Positions 22,615-33,785 of a stretch of 64,000 nt of DNA are shown in pieces. The stretch spans positions 5,337,501-5,401,500 of the forward strand of contig CM075765.1 of assembly GCA_037974665.1 (NCBI GenBank), written 5' to 3'. The notes under the pieces were generated by a model. The model made no database searches, had not been told where the DNA came from, and was given only the letters and a program-made list of their open reading frames with translations. The position numbers and the translations under genes are program-made. The DNA is from Ehretia macrophylla. Its lineage: Eukaryota > Streptophyta > Magnoliopsida > Boraginales > Ehretiaceae. Numbering within the stretch: the stretch's first letter is position 1; every line of letters starts with the position of its first letter.

Positions 22615-24957
22615 TTATTCTCCATCTTCATCACCATGTGAAGATGAAGAATGTTGCTCTTCAGGTTGGTCATATACTTTTGCATAGAGAACTTCCAACA
22701 CTTCGTTCTACTTCTTTATTTGTTGCTGAAGTTGAATGATTAACTCGTCTTGACTCTCGATCCGCTGGCGATGACTTTGTACAGTGTCATTCAAAGTCAC
22801 TATGGCTCTCGTAACGGCGTCATTCAGTTGTTCATCTGTGATGACATGCCGAGGCTGGGTTGTAGTGTTTGTGACAGACTCAACTGAAACCTGAGAACCT
22901 ACCCCCATATATCCGACCTTTGCATGGTGGTTTGACAACCAGTAAAAATACTGCGTTCTCATCCACAGGCGTGGGGTTCGAGTCTGATTCAGATGCATTC
23001 CTAGCCGTTTGGAGCATTTTGTCGTAACGAGCCTACACAGACATTAGTAACAAGTTAGTATTACAAAACCGATTTGTTGCACAAACAAGTATTTCTCAGC
23101 TACACAAACTTAATATTGAAACACACAATATACAGGTACTACATCTAGTTCAATGCATTTACTCGTCAATAAAAAAATGGCCAGAGTCTCCTCTGTATTT
23201 CGGACTTTTCCCAATAACCTGTTTGTGAATAAAGCCAACCTAATACACAGTATCCAAGCTCATACAGTACCACACTTAACCTTAACATATTAATCATGTT
23301 CAACTACAACCCTAAGGAGACATTTGTAAATACATGAGACACCACAATAGGGTAAAACAAGTAACTATGTTCCATTTGTGAAATGTTTGTTCACCGTGTC
23401 GCTACATTCGTGCTCACACATCAGTAAATATGTTTTCCCTTTGCGAATAAAAAGGAAACAATTATAAATACTTTGCAAAATCAACAAACCTTTTTTTGCA
23501 ACACTGTGAATCCCAAATTATCTTCAACATAAACCCTATGCATTGTTACATGAATAATACATACCATAGTCTGTTAAGCCCGAGAGTCTGTGTACGGTCC
23601 GTCAGCCCTCTTGCAATGAGCCTTCTTGAAAACCTTCGCATAAGTCACTATCCTCCTTAGTTCTTTTTCCTACAATAGCAATTCACCAAATCAACCTACA
23701 ACCGAATGTGTATTTCACATAATTTTTGATTTGTTTGCATAACATATAAAATTAACCAAGATTGTATTACTAAATCAATATCATTCTTCTAGCTGCCTTA
23801 TGGGTTGGGATTGAACCCAAATGGTGAGTAGACGGATTGGCCTTTCGGTTGTTTGAATTTCTCTTTGATATTTCATGCCACTCTGGTCTTTGCCAAAGCT
23901 CCAGTATTTGGTCCCATACAGCAAGTGGTATGAAATTTGGCTTTTTCGTTCTTGTCCGTCCTTTGTTTGTCAAATCTGAAATTCGGCGTCTTGCAATAGA
24001 TTCAAACTTGCGCCAAACTGCAGCTTCATCAATTGGAAGCCACTTGTACTCCCTCTGAAAACATTAATATTATGATCCATATAATTCAACATTTATTGTG
24101 CTCATTGAACAATAGTTTTCATAATATATATTGCGTTAACATTTCATACCCTGAAATATTCAAACCATAATCTTCTTGTATCAATTGGGACCTGCTTGTA
24201 TGTCAACCACGGCTCTACATACCCGGCATGTAGAGCTCTTAAAACCCCTTTGACAACATTATATGGATCCCATCTATACAATAGAACATAATCAAAATAT
24301 GTTAGATTAAGGAAAAAAAGTAAAAGATTTAAACTTCATAATTTAAAGTAATATATACCCGTTTCCTACGACCTTCACGCATCGTCGCTTGTCATTTTGC
24401 CATACCGTATAATTGGCTAAAGACTGGAATCCATAATATTGCCAATCTTCGATGCCTGCTGCTCGTCTCTCAACAGCATGCGAAGACTCGGGCATATTAA
24501 AAAATGATGCACCACCGGGCATTGAAGCATCATCGCTATCTACGCATAAGTCCTCTAATTCCTCTGGCAATCCAGATGATGAACAGTGTTGTGCATTATG
24601 ATTGGTTGACGGGCTTTGTACATATGGCTGCTCTAGTTGGGGATACGCATCGTTTGGGATCCGATGCTACGTTCCCACTGATGAATTAGACGAACCACGC
24701 CCAACGACCAATAAGACATTGCCAGCTCCACAAACAGCTGTTGTATATGCCGATGTGGATCCACGACCACTAACATTCTGCGTACCTGTAGATCCACGAC
24801 CACCCAATGTCAGAGTATCATTATAGCCGGCCGGAGAGAATTGCCGAGTCTCTGGCATCGTGGTCGGTGTATGAGTAGTGGGCCTCCTTTTCCCCAACAA
24901 GCTTCTTTGCTTTAGTTGTTTTTTTCCCTTTCGATTTGGATCTTCACCACCTCCCAT
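22615..24957 (-). pseudogene. CACTA second gene (Ptta/En/Spm 'Transposase_24'-like), copy A
   Basis: The minus-strand ATG at 24957 opens MGGGEDPNRKGKK. Exons can be matched one for one with the copy in element B (39461-42806). Exon 1 ends near 24360 with SSHAVERRAAGIEDWQYYGF and VWQNDKRRCVKVVGNG. Later exons carry the WRKFES...TNKGRTRTKK...WDQILEL segment typical of the plant Ptta/En/Spm family. The last exon ends in a coiled-coil-like Gln-rich stretch (SHRQRIESQDELIIQLQQQI) and an acidic tail. It is broken by a TAG near 24667 and a 1-base insertion in the G-run near 22905. It is presumed to encode the DNA-binding accessory protein. Confidence 0.8.
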
Positions 24958-25135
24958 TGCCTGTTTCGACACACTACTATTAGAATATATTAATAAGCAT
25001 ATATAGACTTAAAAAATGTACCTATGCATACTTCTACCAAAACTATCATAGATAACAAACAATATATGGAGTCACTGAACAATAATTTGAAAAAAAAAAA
25101 ACATGAACATTCTTGGAGACCTAACCTATGTTTTT

Positions 25136-25234
25136 TCAATAATCATCATTTCCCTCATTGCCACTGTTATCATTGTCATCATCATCATCATCATCCTCAT
25201 CATCACCATCATCATCGTCGTCGTCATCGTCGTT

Positions 25235-25271
<37 letters not shown>

Positions 25272-27041
25272 CCACCATCATCGTCATCATCATCATTATC
25301 ATCATCATCATGTTGCTTGTCTTCTTCGTCATCTACATATGCTTCTACATCTCCATGTTCGACATTAAGATATTCTCTTGTTATTTCAGTGTCCACAACT
25401 GAATAGTTAATATGTGAATTACAATGCAAATCATTCGGTTCCACTGTGGGAACATTCATGTGATCCGATTGAAAACTTATATTATCATCCACATTTATTT
25501 CCTGTCTGTCCATGTCATAGAAATATCTTGGCCGGATTTTAACGATGGCCACCCAATCAACTTGTTCTCTCTTGGCCCCTAGATATACATAATAGTACAC
25601 TTGTTAGGATTGACTTGCGAAGACAAACGGTTCATACTTGGGATATCTTCTTTTCACGTTCACCTCAACCAAACCGATCTTGTGATTGGACTTCACACCT
25701 CTATCATCTGTGGTATCATACCAATCACACTTAAAAACAACAACTCTTGTATGTTGGATCGTTGAATTAGGATATTCAAGTTCAATAATGTCTTTAAGAA
25801 TGCCATAGTACCCAATTTTCCCAGTTGTACCATCGCCAGTACCTCTTACGAACACTCCACTATTGTTCATGGATTTTGAAGACCCATATTCGAACGTAGA
25901 GAACCTGTATCCGTTTACCATGTATCTACACCATCTGTGGGCCTTTCTATATGGCCATTTGGAGAGATATTTCACATTCTCGTCTACGTCATTCCTATCT
26001 CTTAACTACAATGCGACTATATTAGGTTAATTTGGATTTGGACAGTGCCCTTAATGAATAGGCAAAAATTGTAAAACGTGTACTGACCTAGCCATATAAC
26101 CATCTCAGGAAAGATCTGTCAAACAGCAATTGTCTATCTCTTTGGTTCATAGGGTCGTTTTGTTGTTCCAAGTATTCCTCAAACAATCTGCACAAATTTT
26201 TAAAGCTTCTCATTAAAATTTTTGTGTGTGATAATCCCAACGGATGATATTGCATACGCAATCGTTGCAAACATTCCTGATATATGGTTGCACCTCTTGG
26301 CAATTCATGAGTACATACAAGTGTGCCAACTGAATATCATCTTCCGATAGAGAGACCTCTATATCCATCTCAATTGGACAACCCGGAAAAGTAAATATAG
26401 ATAAGCAACCCTCAGGATAGTCCACCTCGTTATACTGGTTGTTTTGACCTAACCTTTTGCTTTTAGTTGACACGTGTTGTTCAAAATAATATGAATAGAA
26501 AGTTAAAGTCTCTAGGACGTGATAAGCTTCACAAATAGATCCTTCCACACGTGCTTTATTCTTAACTATCCTTTTTAGACCTTGCAAAAACCTTTCGAAA
26601 TGATACATCCACCGATATTGAACGGGTCCACAGCATATCGCTTCATAAACCAAATGGATAGGTAAGTGCTCCATTGAGTTAAAAAAATGCAGGAGGCAAC
26701 ATCTTCTCCAGTTTGCACAGCATCATGACTATATTATATTACATCATTTCCAATTCAGTTCTTTACAGAGTTGAACAACATAGATTACTAAAAAATAAGC
26801 TTAGCTTAGCAAATGTCTCCAAAGCCTGAAAATACTTCTAATACAGATGATCTACCACAGTTCCTGTTGTTTAGAATTTTAAGTTCCGACATCTTACACA
26901 TGGACATCTTATCTTGTTGCCATCCACATAATAATATTGGTTACTTGCGAAGGATACAAAATTCGAAACCCCTTGGATAAAGGCCTCATTAAGATTACCG
27001 TCAATCCATTTTTGATACATTCATTCACGATTTGACTCCAT
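25136..27041 (-). pseudogene. CACTA TNP2-type transposase remnant, copy A
   Basis: Minus-strand MESNRE at 27041 begins the transposase-associated domain, with CPCVRCRNLKF. The sequence then jumps (near 26855) to the DUF4218 region (VYEAICCGPVQYRWMYHFER and NKARVEGSICEAYHVLE, from about 26640). Compared with copy B, about 1.8 kb carrying the catalytic core (matching 35785-37580) is missing. A DUF4216-like part follows (NGYRFSTFEYGSSKSMNNSG, VVVFKCDWYDTTDDRG), then YYYVYLGAKREQVDWVAIVK, ending in a tail of about 60 mostly Asp residues. Several in-frame stops are present. It cannot encode a transposase. Confidence 0.85.
25165..25315. repeat. (ATC/GAT)n trinucleotide tract
   Basis: About 150 bp of near-pure CAT/ATC units. 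It is the coding repeat for the poly-Asp tail of transposase remnant A. The plus-strand His- or Ile-rich frames in it are shadows. Confidence 0.9.
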
Positions 27042-27459
27042 GAAATGATGCACTGAGCAATTTGTTAAATGTTATTGCATTTTAAAAATTACGCAATATA
27101 TTATTAGGTAAAAGAGCTATATAATTCTATGAGTGAGAATTATCATGCATGAGTTTGATAACATGACAAATATACACAACAAACCAATCCAAGAACATCT
27201 TATTCAACGCATAAAATGATATCTGTAAAAAATTGTGCAACTTAAAACATACATGAAATTAACTTTGAATTATATTTGACAAATATTATTCAAATTAATG
27301 GACGGACATCAACTTTTAAATCCGGATAGAACAAGTCCAATTTGAAACTTCTGCAAAATCCTGATAAATTTCCCATATTAGTAAACTTTTAAAAAATATA
27401 TACACAAAAAATATAAGAATAATATACCTTGTTGAAAATATTTGATGTCAACCTACGCA

Positions 27460-28150
27460 CAAACCCCAATATAGAGGTAAAGTTCAGACGCGACAAACGA
27501 ACAGAGTCTCTTCTGTACTGTGAATAATTCGATATCTGAACTCAAAAAATTTTCACAACAACAATACATTTTTTAAATTACTCAAAATGTTCATGTACAA
27601 GGTACAATGTTCAAGGTTACGCAAAATGGCTCAAAGTACAATGCACAAGATTACTCAACATAAATAAGTGATAACTTGACAAATATGAAGTTAGAATCAT
27701 TCAATAAAATATTATAATAGTTGCTCTGGGCTCGGACGTGACATTGGAATTTTTAATTTTATGGTTGACAATTATCCGAATTTGAAATCATGGACCACAA
27801 ATTGTTAAGATAAAAAAAAATCCGTAGTTTAAAAAAATATCACCTAAAATATGTAAAGTCCGGACGCGACAAACGGACATAGTCTCCTCTGTACCATGAA
27901 TAATTTGATAACCTGCACTCAAAAGATTTCCACAACAACAATACATTATAAAAATTACTCAAACATATTCACATAAATCCATTTATAGTATAATGAACTA
28001 CGTAAAATGACTCAAAGTCCAATGTACAAGGTTACGCAACATAAATATGTCACAACTCGACAAATATGAGGTTAGAATAATTAAATAAATAGTTGATGTG
28101 GGCTCGAACGTGACATTATATTTATAATTTTATGGTTTACGATTATCCGA
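27460..28150. repeat. Tandem duplication, about 380 bp x 2
   Basis: The block starting GTAAAGTTCAGACGCGACAA (27478) is repeated from about 27852 (GTAAAGTCCGGACGCGACAA). Each copy ends with the GACATT...TTTTATGGTT...ATTATCCGAATTTGAAATC phrase. Element B has a single related block near 34870-35160. Confidence 0.75.
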
Positions 28151-28640
28151 ATTTGAAATCCAAAAAAAAAGAAAAAACAATTTCGTGAAAAAATAAATAA
28201 ATAAGAAATTAAAAAAAAAATTGTAACTTAAATATGTAAAAAACAAACACCAATTAAAAAATAATCCTAAAAAAAAATAGACAAATCAAAAACGAAAAAA
28301 ACATATATCCGATAATAATAACAAATAAAAAATCCGAAATTTTTTAAAAAAACAAATGACCTAAATATGTTAAAAAAACCTACTTCCCAATAAAAATTAT
28401 AACGAAAACAAAGTATAGATAAAAAAAAATACAAAAAAATTAGAAAATTAAAAAACAAAAATCAGAAAATAAAATAAAAGTAACCTAAATATGATAAAAA
28501 ATAACTCAAATTTTAAAAAATAAATAAATTATAACAAAGAAAAAGTATAAATAAATAAAAACGAAAAAAAAATTTGTAATTACAAAAAAAAAAATCCGAA
28601 AATAGAAAAAAAAAAACAACTAAATTAAAAAATTTAGGTT
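28151..28640. repeat. A-rich tract of CACTA A
   Basis: About 490 bp of A-dominated sequence. It is the counterpart of the longer T-rich tract at 33786-34870 in element B, seen on the opposite strand. Confidence 0.8.
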
Positions 28641-29079
28641 AGGTACATTATTAATTAACATATTCATTACAACAAAAAAATGTATAATATATACATAGAT
28701 GTACATACATATACATATGTATATAAATAATCTCACAAAAAATAAATTATTTGTGAGGTGGGGGAAAGGGTAATGTGTTGAGAGAGTAAAAAGCATCATA
28801 GGGGTGGTGGTTATAGCTAGATCTATGCATACATATACATATATTTACATGTACATACGTATATATATCACATATATAAATAAAAAAAATTATATTATTA
28901 CCTCAACAAAATGGTGGTGAGGGGTATATAGAGAGGTGGGAAGGTAGGGGGGAAGGGGGGTGGGGGCGGTGAGGGCCGTGAGGGGTGGGATAGGGGGGGT
29001 GGTGGGTCTTGCTTTTTTTGTTTGCAAAAACTGAAAACATAACAGAGGGCACTCTATTACTAAAATTTTAATTGGGCGA

Positions 29080-29880
29080 CGGCCCGATGTGAACCAGGGT
29101 CGTCGCCCAATTATATGTGGGCCTTTTTTTGGAGACGGGCATCATGGAGAAGGGCATCAGCCCATCTCCAATATGGAGACGGTCTAAAGCCCATCTCTAT
29201 AAGAAGAGGCCCACATTTTTAGAGACGAGCTAATGCCTGTCTTCAATATGGAAACGGGCACCAGCCTGTCTCCAACATAGAGACGGGCATTATAAGAACG
29301 TGGGCCTCTTTTTGGAGACAGACATCAGCCCTTCTCCAACATAGAGACGGGCTGATGCTCGTATCTAATATGGAGACGAGCACCAGCCCATCTCCAAGAT
29401 AAAGATGGGCTGCTTCCCGTCTCTAGTATAAGGCCTCTTTTTGAAGACGGGCATCTGCCCGTCTCTACGAGAAGAGGCCCAAGATGTGGGCCCCTTTGGA
29501 GACCGGCAGATGCCCGTCTCCATTGTGAAGACGGGTTTCCCGTCTCCATTTCGGAGAAAGGCTGCCTGTCTCCAAAATGGCGACGGGCATCCGCCCGTCT
29601 CCAATAGGGAAACGAAAAATGGCCCGTCTTCATTGGAGACAGGAAATTACCCTTCACCATTAGAGACGGGCATAGTTTCCCATCTCTAATTATCAAATTA
29701 TTGAATGGCTCCAATAATTTGATGATTACCCTCTCTTCGAGCCCTCATCGTGCCTTCACCGAGCCCTCACCCTATCGTCGCCAATGTTTGGGCAGTCACG
29801 TGAAGTTGGCACCAATAATTTGGAGAAGACCCCTCACCGTGCTGTCACCAAATTTTCACCACTTTCAATTCTATATAAAG
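29080..29880. repeat. 5' subterminal repeat region of CACTA A, part 1
   Basis: Dozens of variants of GAGACGGGCATC(A/T)GCCCGTCTCC in both orientations, making many small palindromes. The repeat continues in TGACGG form at 30535-30703 and 33125-33240, where the solo LTR interrupts it. Open frames here are repeat artefacts. Confidence 0.8.
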
Positions 29881-30534
29881 AATCAACAATCCCGCTTGTT
29901 GTCTTCCATCTTTACATAAGCTTAATCTCGGTGAATCAACATCTTATAAACGATAAGTAAGGAAGTTCAAGGTCAGTGGATTACCGTTAAAAAGGAGGAA
30001 CACACAAAGAAATGTGATCCATCGAAGGCAAGCAGTAGCAGAGTTGAAGGTCGATTTGATCTAAACAAACCACCAAAAAAATGGTTACATTTCGATGGCT
30101 CAACACCATCAAATGAATGTAGATCAAATGTATCGCATCCTTCTGCCAAAGTTGTTCGAGTGAAAAATTATGTAAAAAATAAGTAGTTAAGGTTAAAAAA
30201 TATGTGATATATTATATGGATATGTGTGTGTATCTTGTTATGCACTTTTGTATGGTGATGACTAAAATTAACCGTCTGTTAATGTAATCCCTAGTTATCG
30301 AATGTTATGAAATAAAATCTTGTTGATTGCAAATTACATTATCAAATTTCTCTCATATTGTAGTAAATATCTACATAAATATAGTATTTTATTATTACAT
30401 CAAATAATATCGGTACTTGAAGTTAACAATACATTAGTAACTGGAACTGCGTCTGTAAAATTTTAACACATCGTTGTTACTTCATGTTTGAAGACCTTGT
30501 TAGTTAAAAATAATAATAGGAAATTGAGGCGGCA
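29881..30534. other. Unassigned stretch in CACTA A 5' region
   Basis: Low-repeat sequence between two subterminal repeat blocks. It includes a CTATATAAAG motif at about 29870-29880 in plus orientation and short open stretches (for example around 29955-30180), none recognisable. Confidence 0.4.
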
Positions 30535-30703
30535 AACTTTATGGCGATGGCACGGTGAGGGACTGTCACCATACCGTCACCGTGCCGAAACTACATATCG
30601 GAACGGGAGAAACTTGTCACTGAGCCATCACGAAATTAGTGACGGCCGTAGCTTGGCCATCACTGAATTGGAGACGGCTCACAAAGCCGTCACTATTAGT
30701 GAT

Positions 30704-33124
30704 TGTGAAACCCCACTTTTCTGCTTTAACTCGATTTACGTGTTTTATCTCGTTTTGCATGCATTTGACCTGTTTATGTGCTATATGACCTAGAATGTTA
30801 TAATTTTGATGTCAATACTCCTAATACGTGCTAAATGTGCATTCATGAAATTTTTATCAAAAACGGGATCAAAAATTTTATCGTCGATTTTCAGTGAATA
30901 GTATTTTCGAAACATGTCCGCTAAAATTTTGAAAATGGTCTTTTTAACCCTTCTAGACCTAGTCCATGGACTTTAATAGACCTGTGTTTGATTAAAACGG
31001 TTTTAAAATCGGCTTAAGAATTTATTAGGGTTTTTACACCGACTTTTACGAAAATCGAGTTTTAAGCCGACTCGGGTGAAAGTGTTTGATTGTAAAACTT
31101 CTTGTCACCTAAAAATAACCTACTTGAGCTAGCTTGGGTGTTGAATAATTGTTTTGAACTTTGGTGATCAAGAAAATGCATTTAAAGTCAAGAAAACACA
31201 AAAAAATGCTAAGTTTCAACTTTGAATTTCATTTAAATGGTTGACCAACAAGCTTATATCACCAACACACACTCACAAAGCACAAAAATACCCCAAAAAC
31301 ACACACAAAACCGTGGCTCCTTGGAGGAGAAAGATGAAGGCATTTTCAAAGTATTTTTCTCATAGATTTTGCATTTCAAAGCCGAATTGAGTGATTCAAA
31401 GCTTGATTTCACTTGTTTGGCATCCATTCTACACATTTCTTGCATCAAAACACATCAAAGGTGAGAGAAAAATTCTGGATCTCAAAAGTCATATTTTATG
31501 TTTTTGCTTATAATTGCACTTTGAACCGTTAGAATGTTAATTTGAAGTTATATTATTGCTCAGTGCATGCTAAGGATCGTTTATGTGTATTATTACGAGA
31601 TTTGAACCATTGTAGCGAAATTATTTATTTTTGGGTATTTAAAGTTGATAGATTAGCCATTTGATGAATAACTTGAGTTGTTATGGTTGAAATCGATTGC
31701 CGTCGATTTCTAAAAGTTTGTTAATTATGTGGTAACGCCGTTATAATGCCGAATTTTTTATTACGATGTTTGTGTGAAAATCCAGAAATTTCAGCCTAGG
31801 TGCATTGAGGTTTTAGGGTTGTTGGGCTTGATTTTGATGTGTCTTGGTTGGTTTCCGAGAGGGATAATGTAGTTGACTGAATGGGTGAGTGTTAGAAACT
31901 GATTTGGGATTGTTAGGATTAGTAGAATGTAAAATATGATTATTTGAAGTTTAGGTTGTCTTTCTTTAAATTGTTGAATTGAGCCTTTAGATGATTCGGT
32001 GGTGTTTGAGTGATTGAATTGTGAGTTGTTAATGGTTAGACTAGGGTTAGATTACGTGTTTCATGCATGTTAAGTTGGATGGCCTACTTTGTCATCTAAC
32101 TTAGTTGTTTGTTGTTTAATTAAATATTGATGTTATATTGATTGATTATTGAGTACGGGAATCGGGCACTTTTGTTGCTGATCTCCCAGATTATTGATTG
32201 ATGATTGATTGATTATTGATGATTGTTATGGAGTCTTGGTATGTGTGTGCCACCTCTCGGGTAGCGTTGGGCTGTCGGGTTGAAAACGGCATGACTGCCA
32301 AAGACTACCCCCAGCTCACATGACGGAGGTGTCATGGAGGGAGGGGCTAGTGAGGTACCTCGGGTGCGTGTGTAATGGGGAGTTACAAGAAGAATGGTTG
32401 AGATCGTGATGGCGTTTGGAGCTACACCAACTAGAGTATCCTTTATTGAATGGTTATATAGTTAAGTGATGATAATATTATTGTTATTGTGTGTTTACTG
32501 ACTCAAAGGATTATTCCAAGGAGTTTAGTAGACCTTGCTCGAGATCTATCGGATCCTCGCTGGGCTTATTTTATATAAGCTCACTATCCATTATTGCATG
32601 CATACATGTGTACTTTTGTAGGATTACGGGTACGTGCCTCCTGAAGAGGAGAATGTGGAAAACGTGCCTTACGTGGATGAGTCATATGTTCCAGAGTCTT
32701 ATCCATGATGTCGTACATGTTTTATTATCTTGTAAATTAACTTAGTAGACTTTTATCTGCTTTGTAATTTATAATGTATAAGATGTTGATAAGTTAATGA
32801 ATTAGTTGATGTTGTCTTAGTAGCTTTTCTTTTGTTTATGATTAGGTTGCTAGATTGGCTCAATGTGTTTTTGTATTGTATATTAAGGGTTAATGTATTA
32901 TGTTGGAACGGAAGCATATAACGAGGACTGTTTATTGTATAATATGGTTATGATGTATGTTGTTATTTTATTGAGGAGTTGTTTGTTGTATGGTTTGTGA
33001 AGTTGATGTATGATGTTCTATTGAGGTTGGTTTAGAGCCTCGGTGTCCTATTTATTGTCGTTATACTGCCGAAATTCCGTTGCGTCCTGACTAATTATAG
33101 GAGGGGTCGAGTTGGGGCGTGACA
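30704..33124 (+). mobile_element. Solo LTR nested in CACTA A
   Basis: It begins TGTGAAACCCCAC and ends GGGGCGTGACA. It shares long segments with the LTR at 3685-6387, for example the CACCTCTCGGG...GGGCTGTCGGGTTG block near 32250 and the final CGAAATTCCGTTGCGTCCTGACT block. No internal region or second LTR accompanies it, so it is a solo LTR (2.4 kb). No clean 5-bp target duplication is seen (GTGAT before, ATGAC after). The subterminal CACTA repeats resume on the far side, so it inserted after element A. Confidence 0.82.
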
Positions 33125-33235
33125 ATGACAGCTTGGTGACGGGTGTTTTTATCCCTCATTGTACCGTCACTGTTTCGTCACAAAACTGGCGTCAACTTTC
33201 TCCTTCACTGTGCCATTGCTATATCTGCGATAGTT

Positions 33236-33276
33236 TAGCGACGGTCCATCACAGAATCCAATTTTTTTTTTTAGTG
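33236..33276 (-). repeat. Terminal inverted repeat of CACTA A (its 5' end)
   Basis: Read on the minus strand it is CACTAAAAAAAAAAATTGG followed by ATTCTGTGATGGACCGTCGC, matching the other end in the CACTA-polyA-GATT-TG-GA pattern. Confidence 0.8.
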
Positions 33277-33279
33277 AGA
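33277..33279. repeat. CACTA A target-site duplication, right
   Basis: AGA, matched at 21898-21900. Confidence 0.75.
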
Positions 33280-33411
33280 GTAGAAAAGGATTTATATTTT
33301 ATTGAACTATCAAAACTATATGCTTTTGAATATCGTAATTAATTGGGTTGTGGGGGCTAATTACTTTTGGACAAGAGACACAAATAATTTGGGTAACTTT
33401 GTGGGGCCAGA

Positions 33412-33685
33412 AGAGGCAAATTGAGGCAACCGGCATTATCTCGGGTGATACTAAAATGTACATCCCGTAGTTTCTTATTACAACTATAAGTGAAGATGTT
33501 GAAGGTTAAATTTCTCCAATGCTAAGGCTAAAGTTTTTTTGTGGGTAGAAATTCTTCACTCTAGTAGTGAGTGCAAGCTAAGATGCTCTTATTGGTAGGT
33601 GTGATAATATATTGAGGAATGAAAATTGCTTATGATCTCTCCGACATTAGCACTCAATGATCAACTATTGTGAAGGGCTTGGTAA
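33412..33685 (+). pseudogene. Decayed YUCCA exon-1 fragment
   Basis: It aligns at the DNA level with 16876-17150 of the intact YUCCA gene: ATTGAGGC-A, ATCT(C/G)GGTGATACT, GA(A/T)G(C/T)TGAAGGTTA, GAAATTCTTCACTCTAG, GTTGGTTGTG/GTAGGTGTG and TGTGAGAAACCCGGTAAG versus TGTGAAGGGCTTGGTAAG. Stops (for example CCCGTAGTTT) and small deletions break the frame. It ends at the position of the exon-1 splice donor. No trace of exons 2-4 follows, because CACTA element B begins here. It is in the same orientation as the intact gene, about 16.5 kb downstream. Confidence 0.85.
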
Positions 33686-33785
33686 GAGTTTATTTATATA
33701 CACATTTGTATATGTATGTACATCTATGCATATATGATACATTTTGTGTGTTGTTATGAATCTGTGTAAATAATGCACCTAACTA

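Larger units (their letters stand above)
21901..33276 (-). mobile_element. CACTA (En/Spm-type) transposon A, complete ends, internally deleted
   Basis: The left end reads CACTACAAAAA at 21901 and the right end reads ...TTTTTTTAGTG at 33276, so both termini have the CACTA signature. AGA occurs immediately outside each end (21898-21900 and 33277-33279), the 3-bp duplication typical of the family. Subterminal regions at both ends are packed with short GACGG/TGACGG-type repeats. Genes read on the minus strand: a transposase remnant (27041-25136) and a second transposon gene (24957-22615). The transposase core is deleted, so it is non-autonomous. A 2.4-kb solo LTR is nested in its 5' subterminal region; without it the element is about 9.0 kb. 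Confidence 0.88.

Noticed and set aside
25165-25315. Regularly spaced repeats considered as a CRISPR-like array
   Set aside because: Pure trinucleotide repeat without spacers; the same holds for the 300-bp, 58-bp and 60-bp arrays, which are tandem with no unique spacers, and the genome is eukaryotic.
25024-25406. His-, Ile- and Ser-rich plus-strand frames
   Set aside because: Shadow frames of the GAT repeat coding the poly-Asp tail of the CACTA transposase remnant.
29325-29714. Open frames rich in METG/RRDG phrases on both strands
   Set aside because: They come from the GAGACGGGC subterminal repeats of CACTA A; the 'protein repeats' are only the DNA repeat translated.
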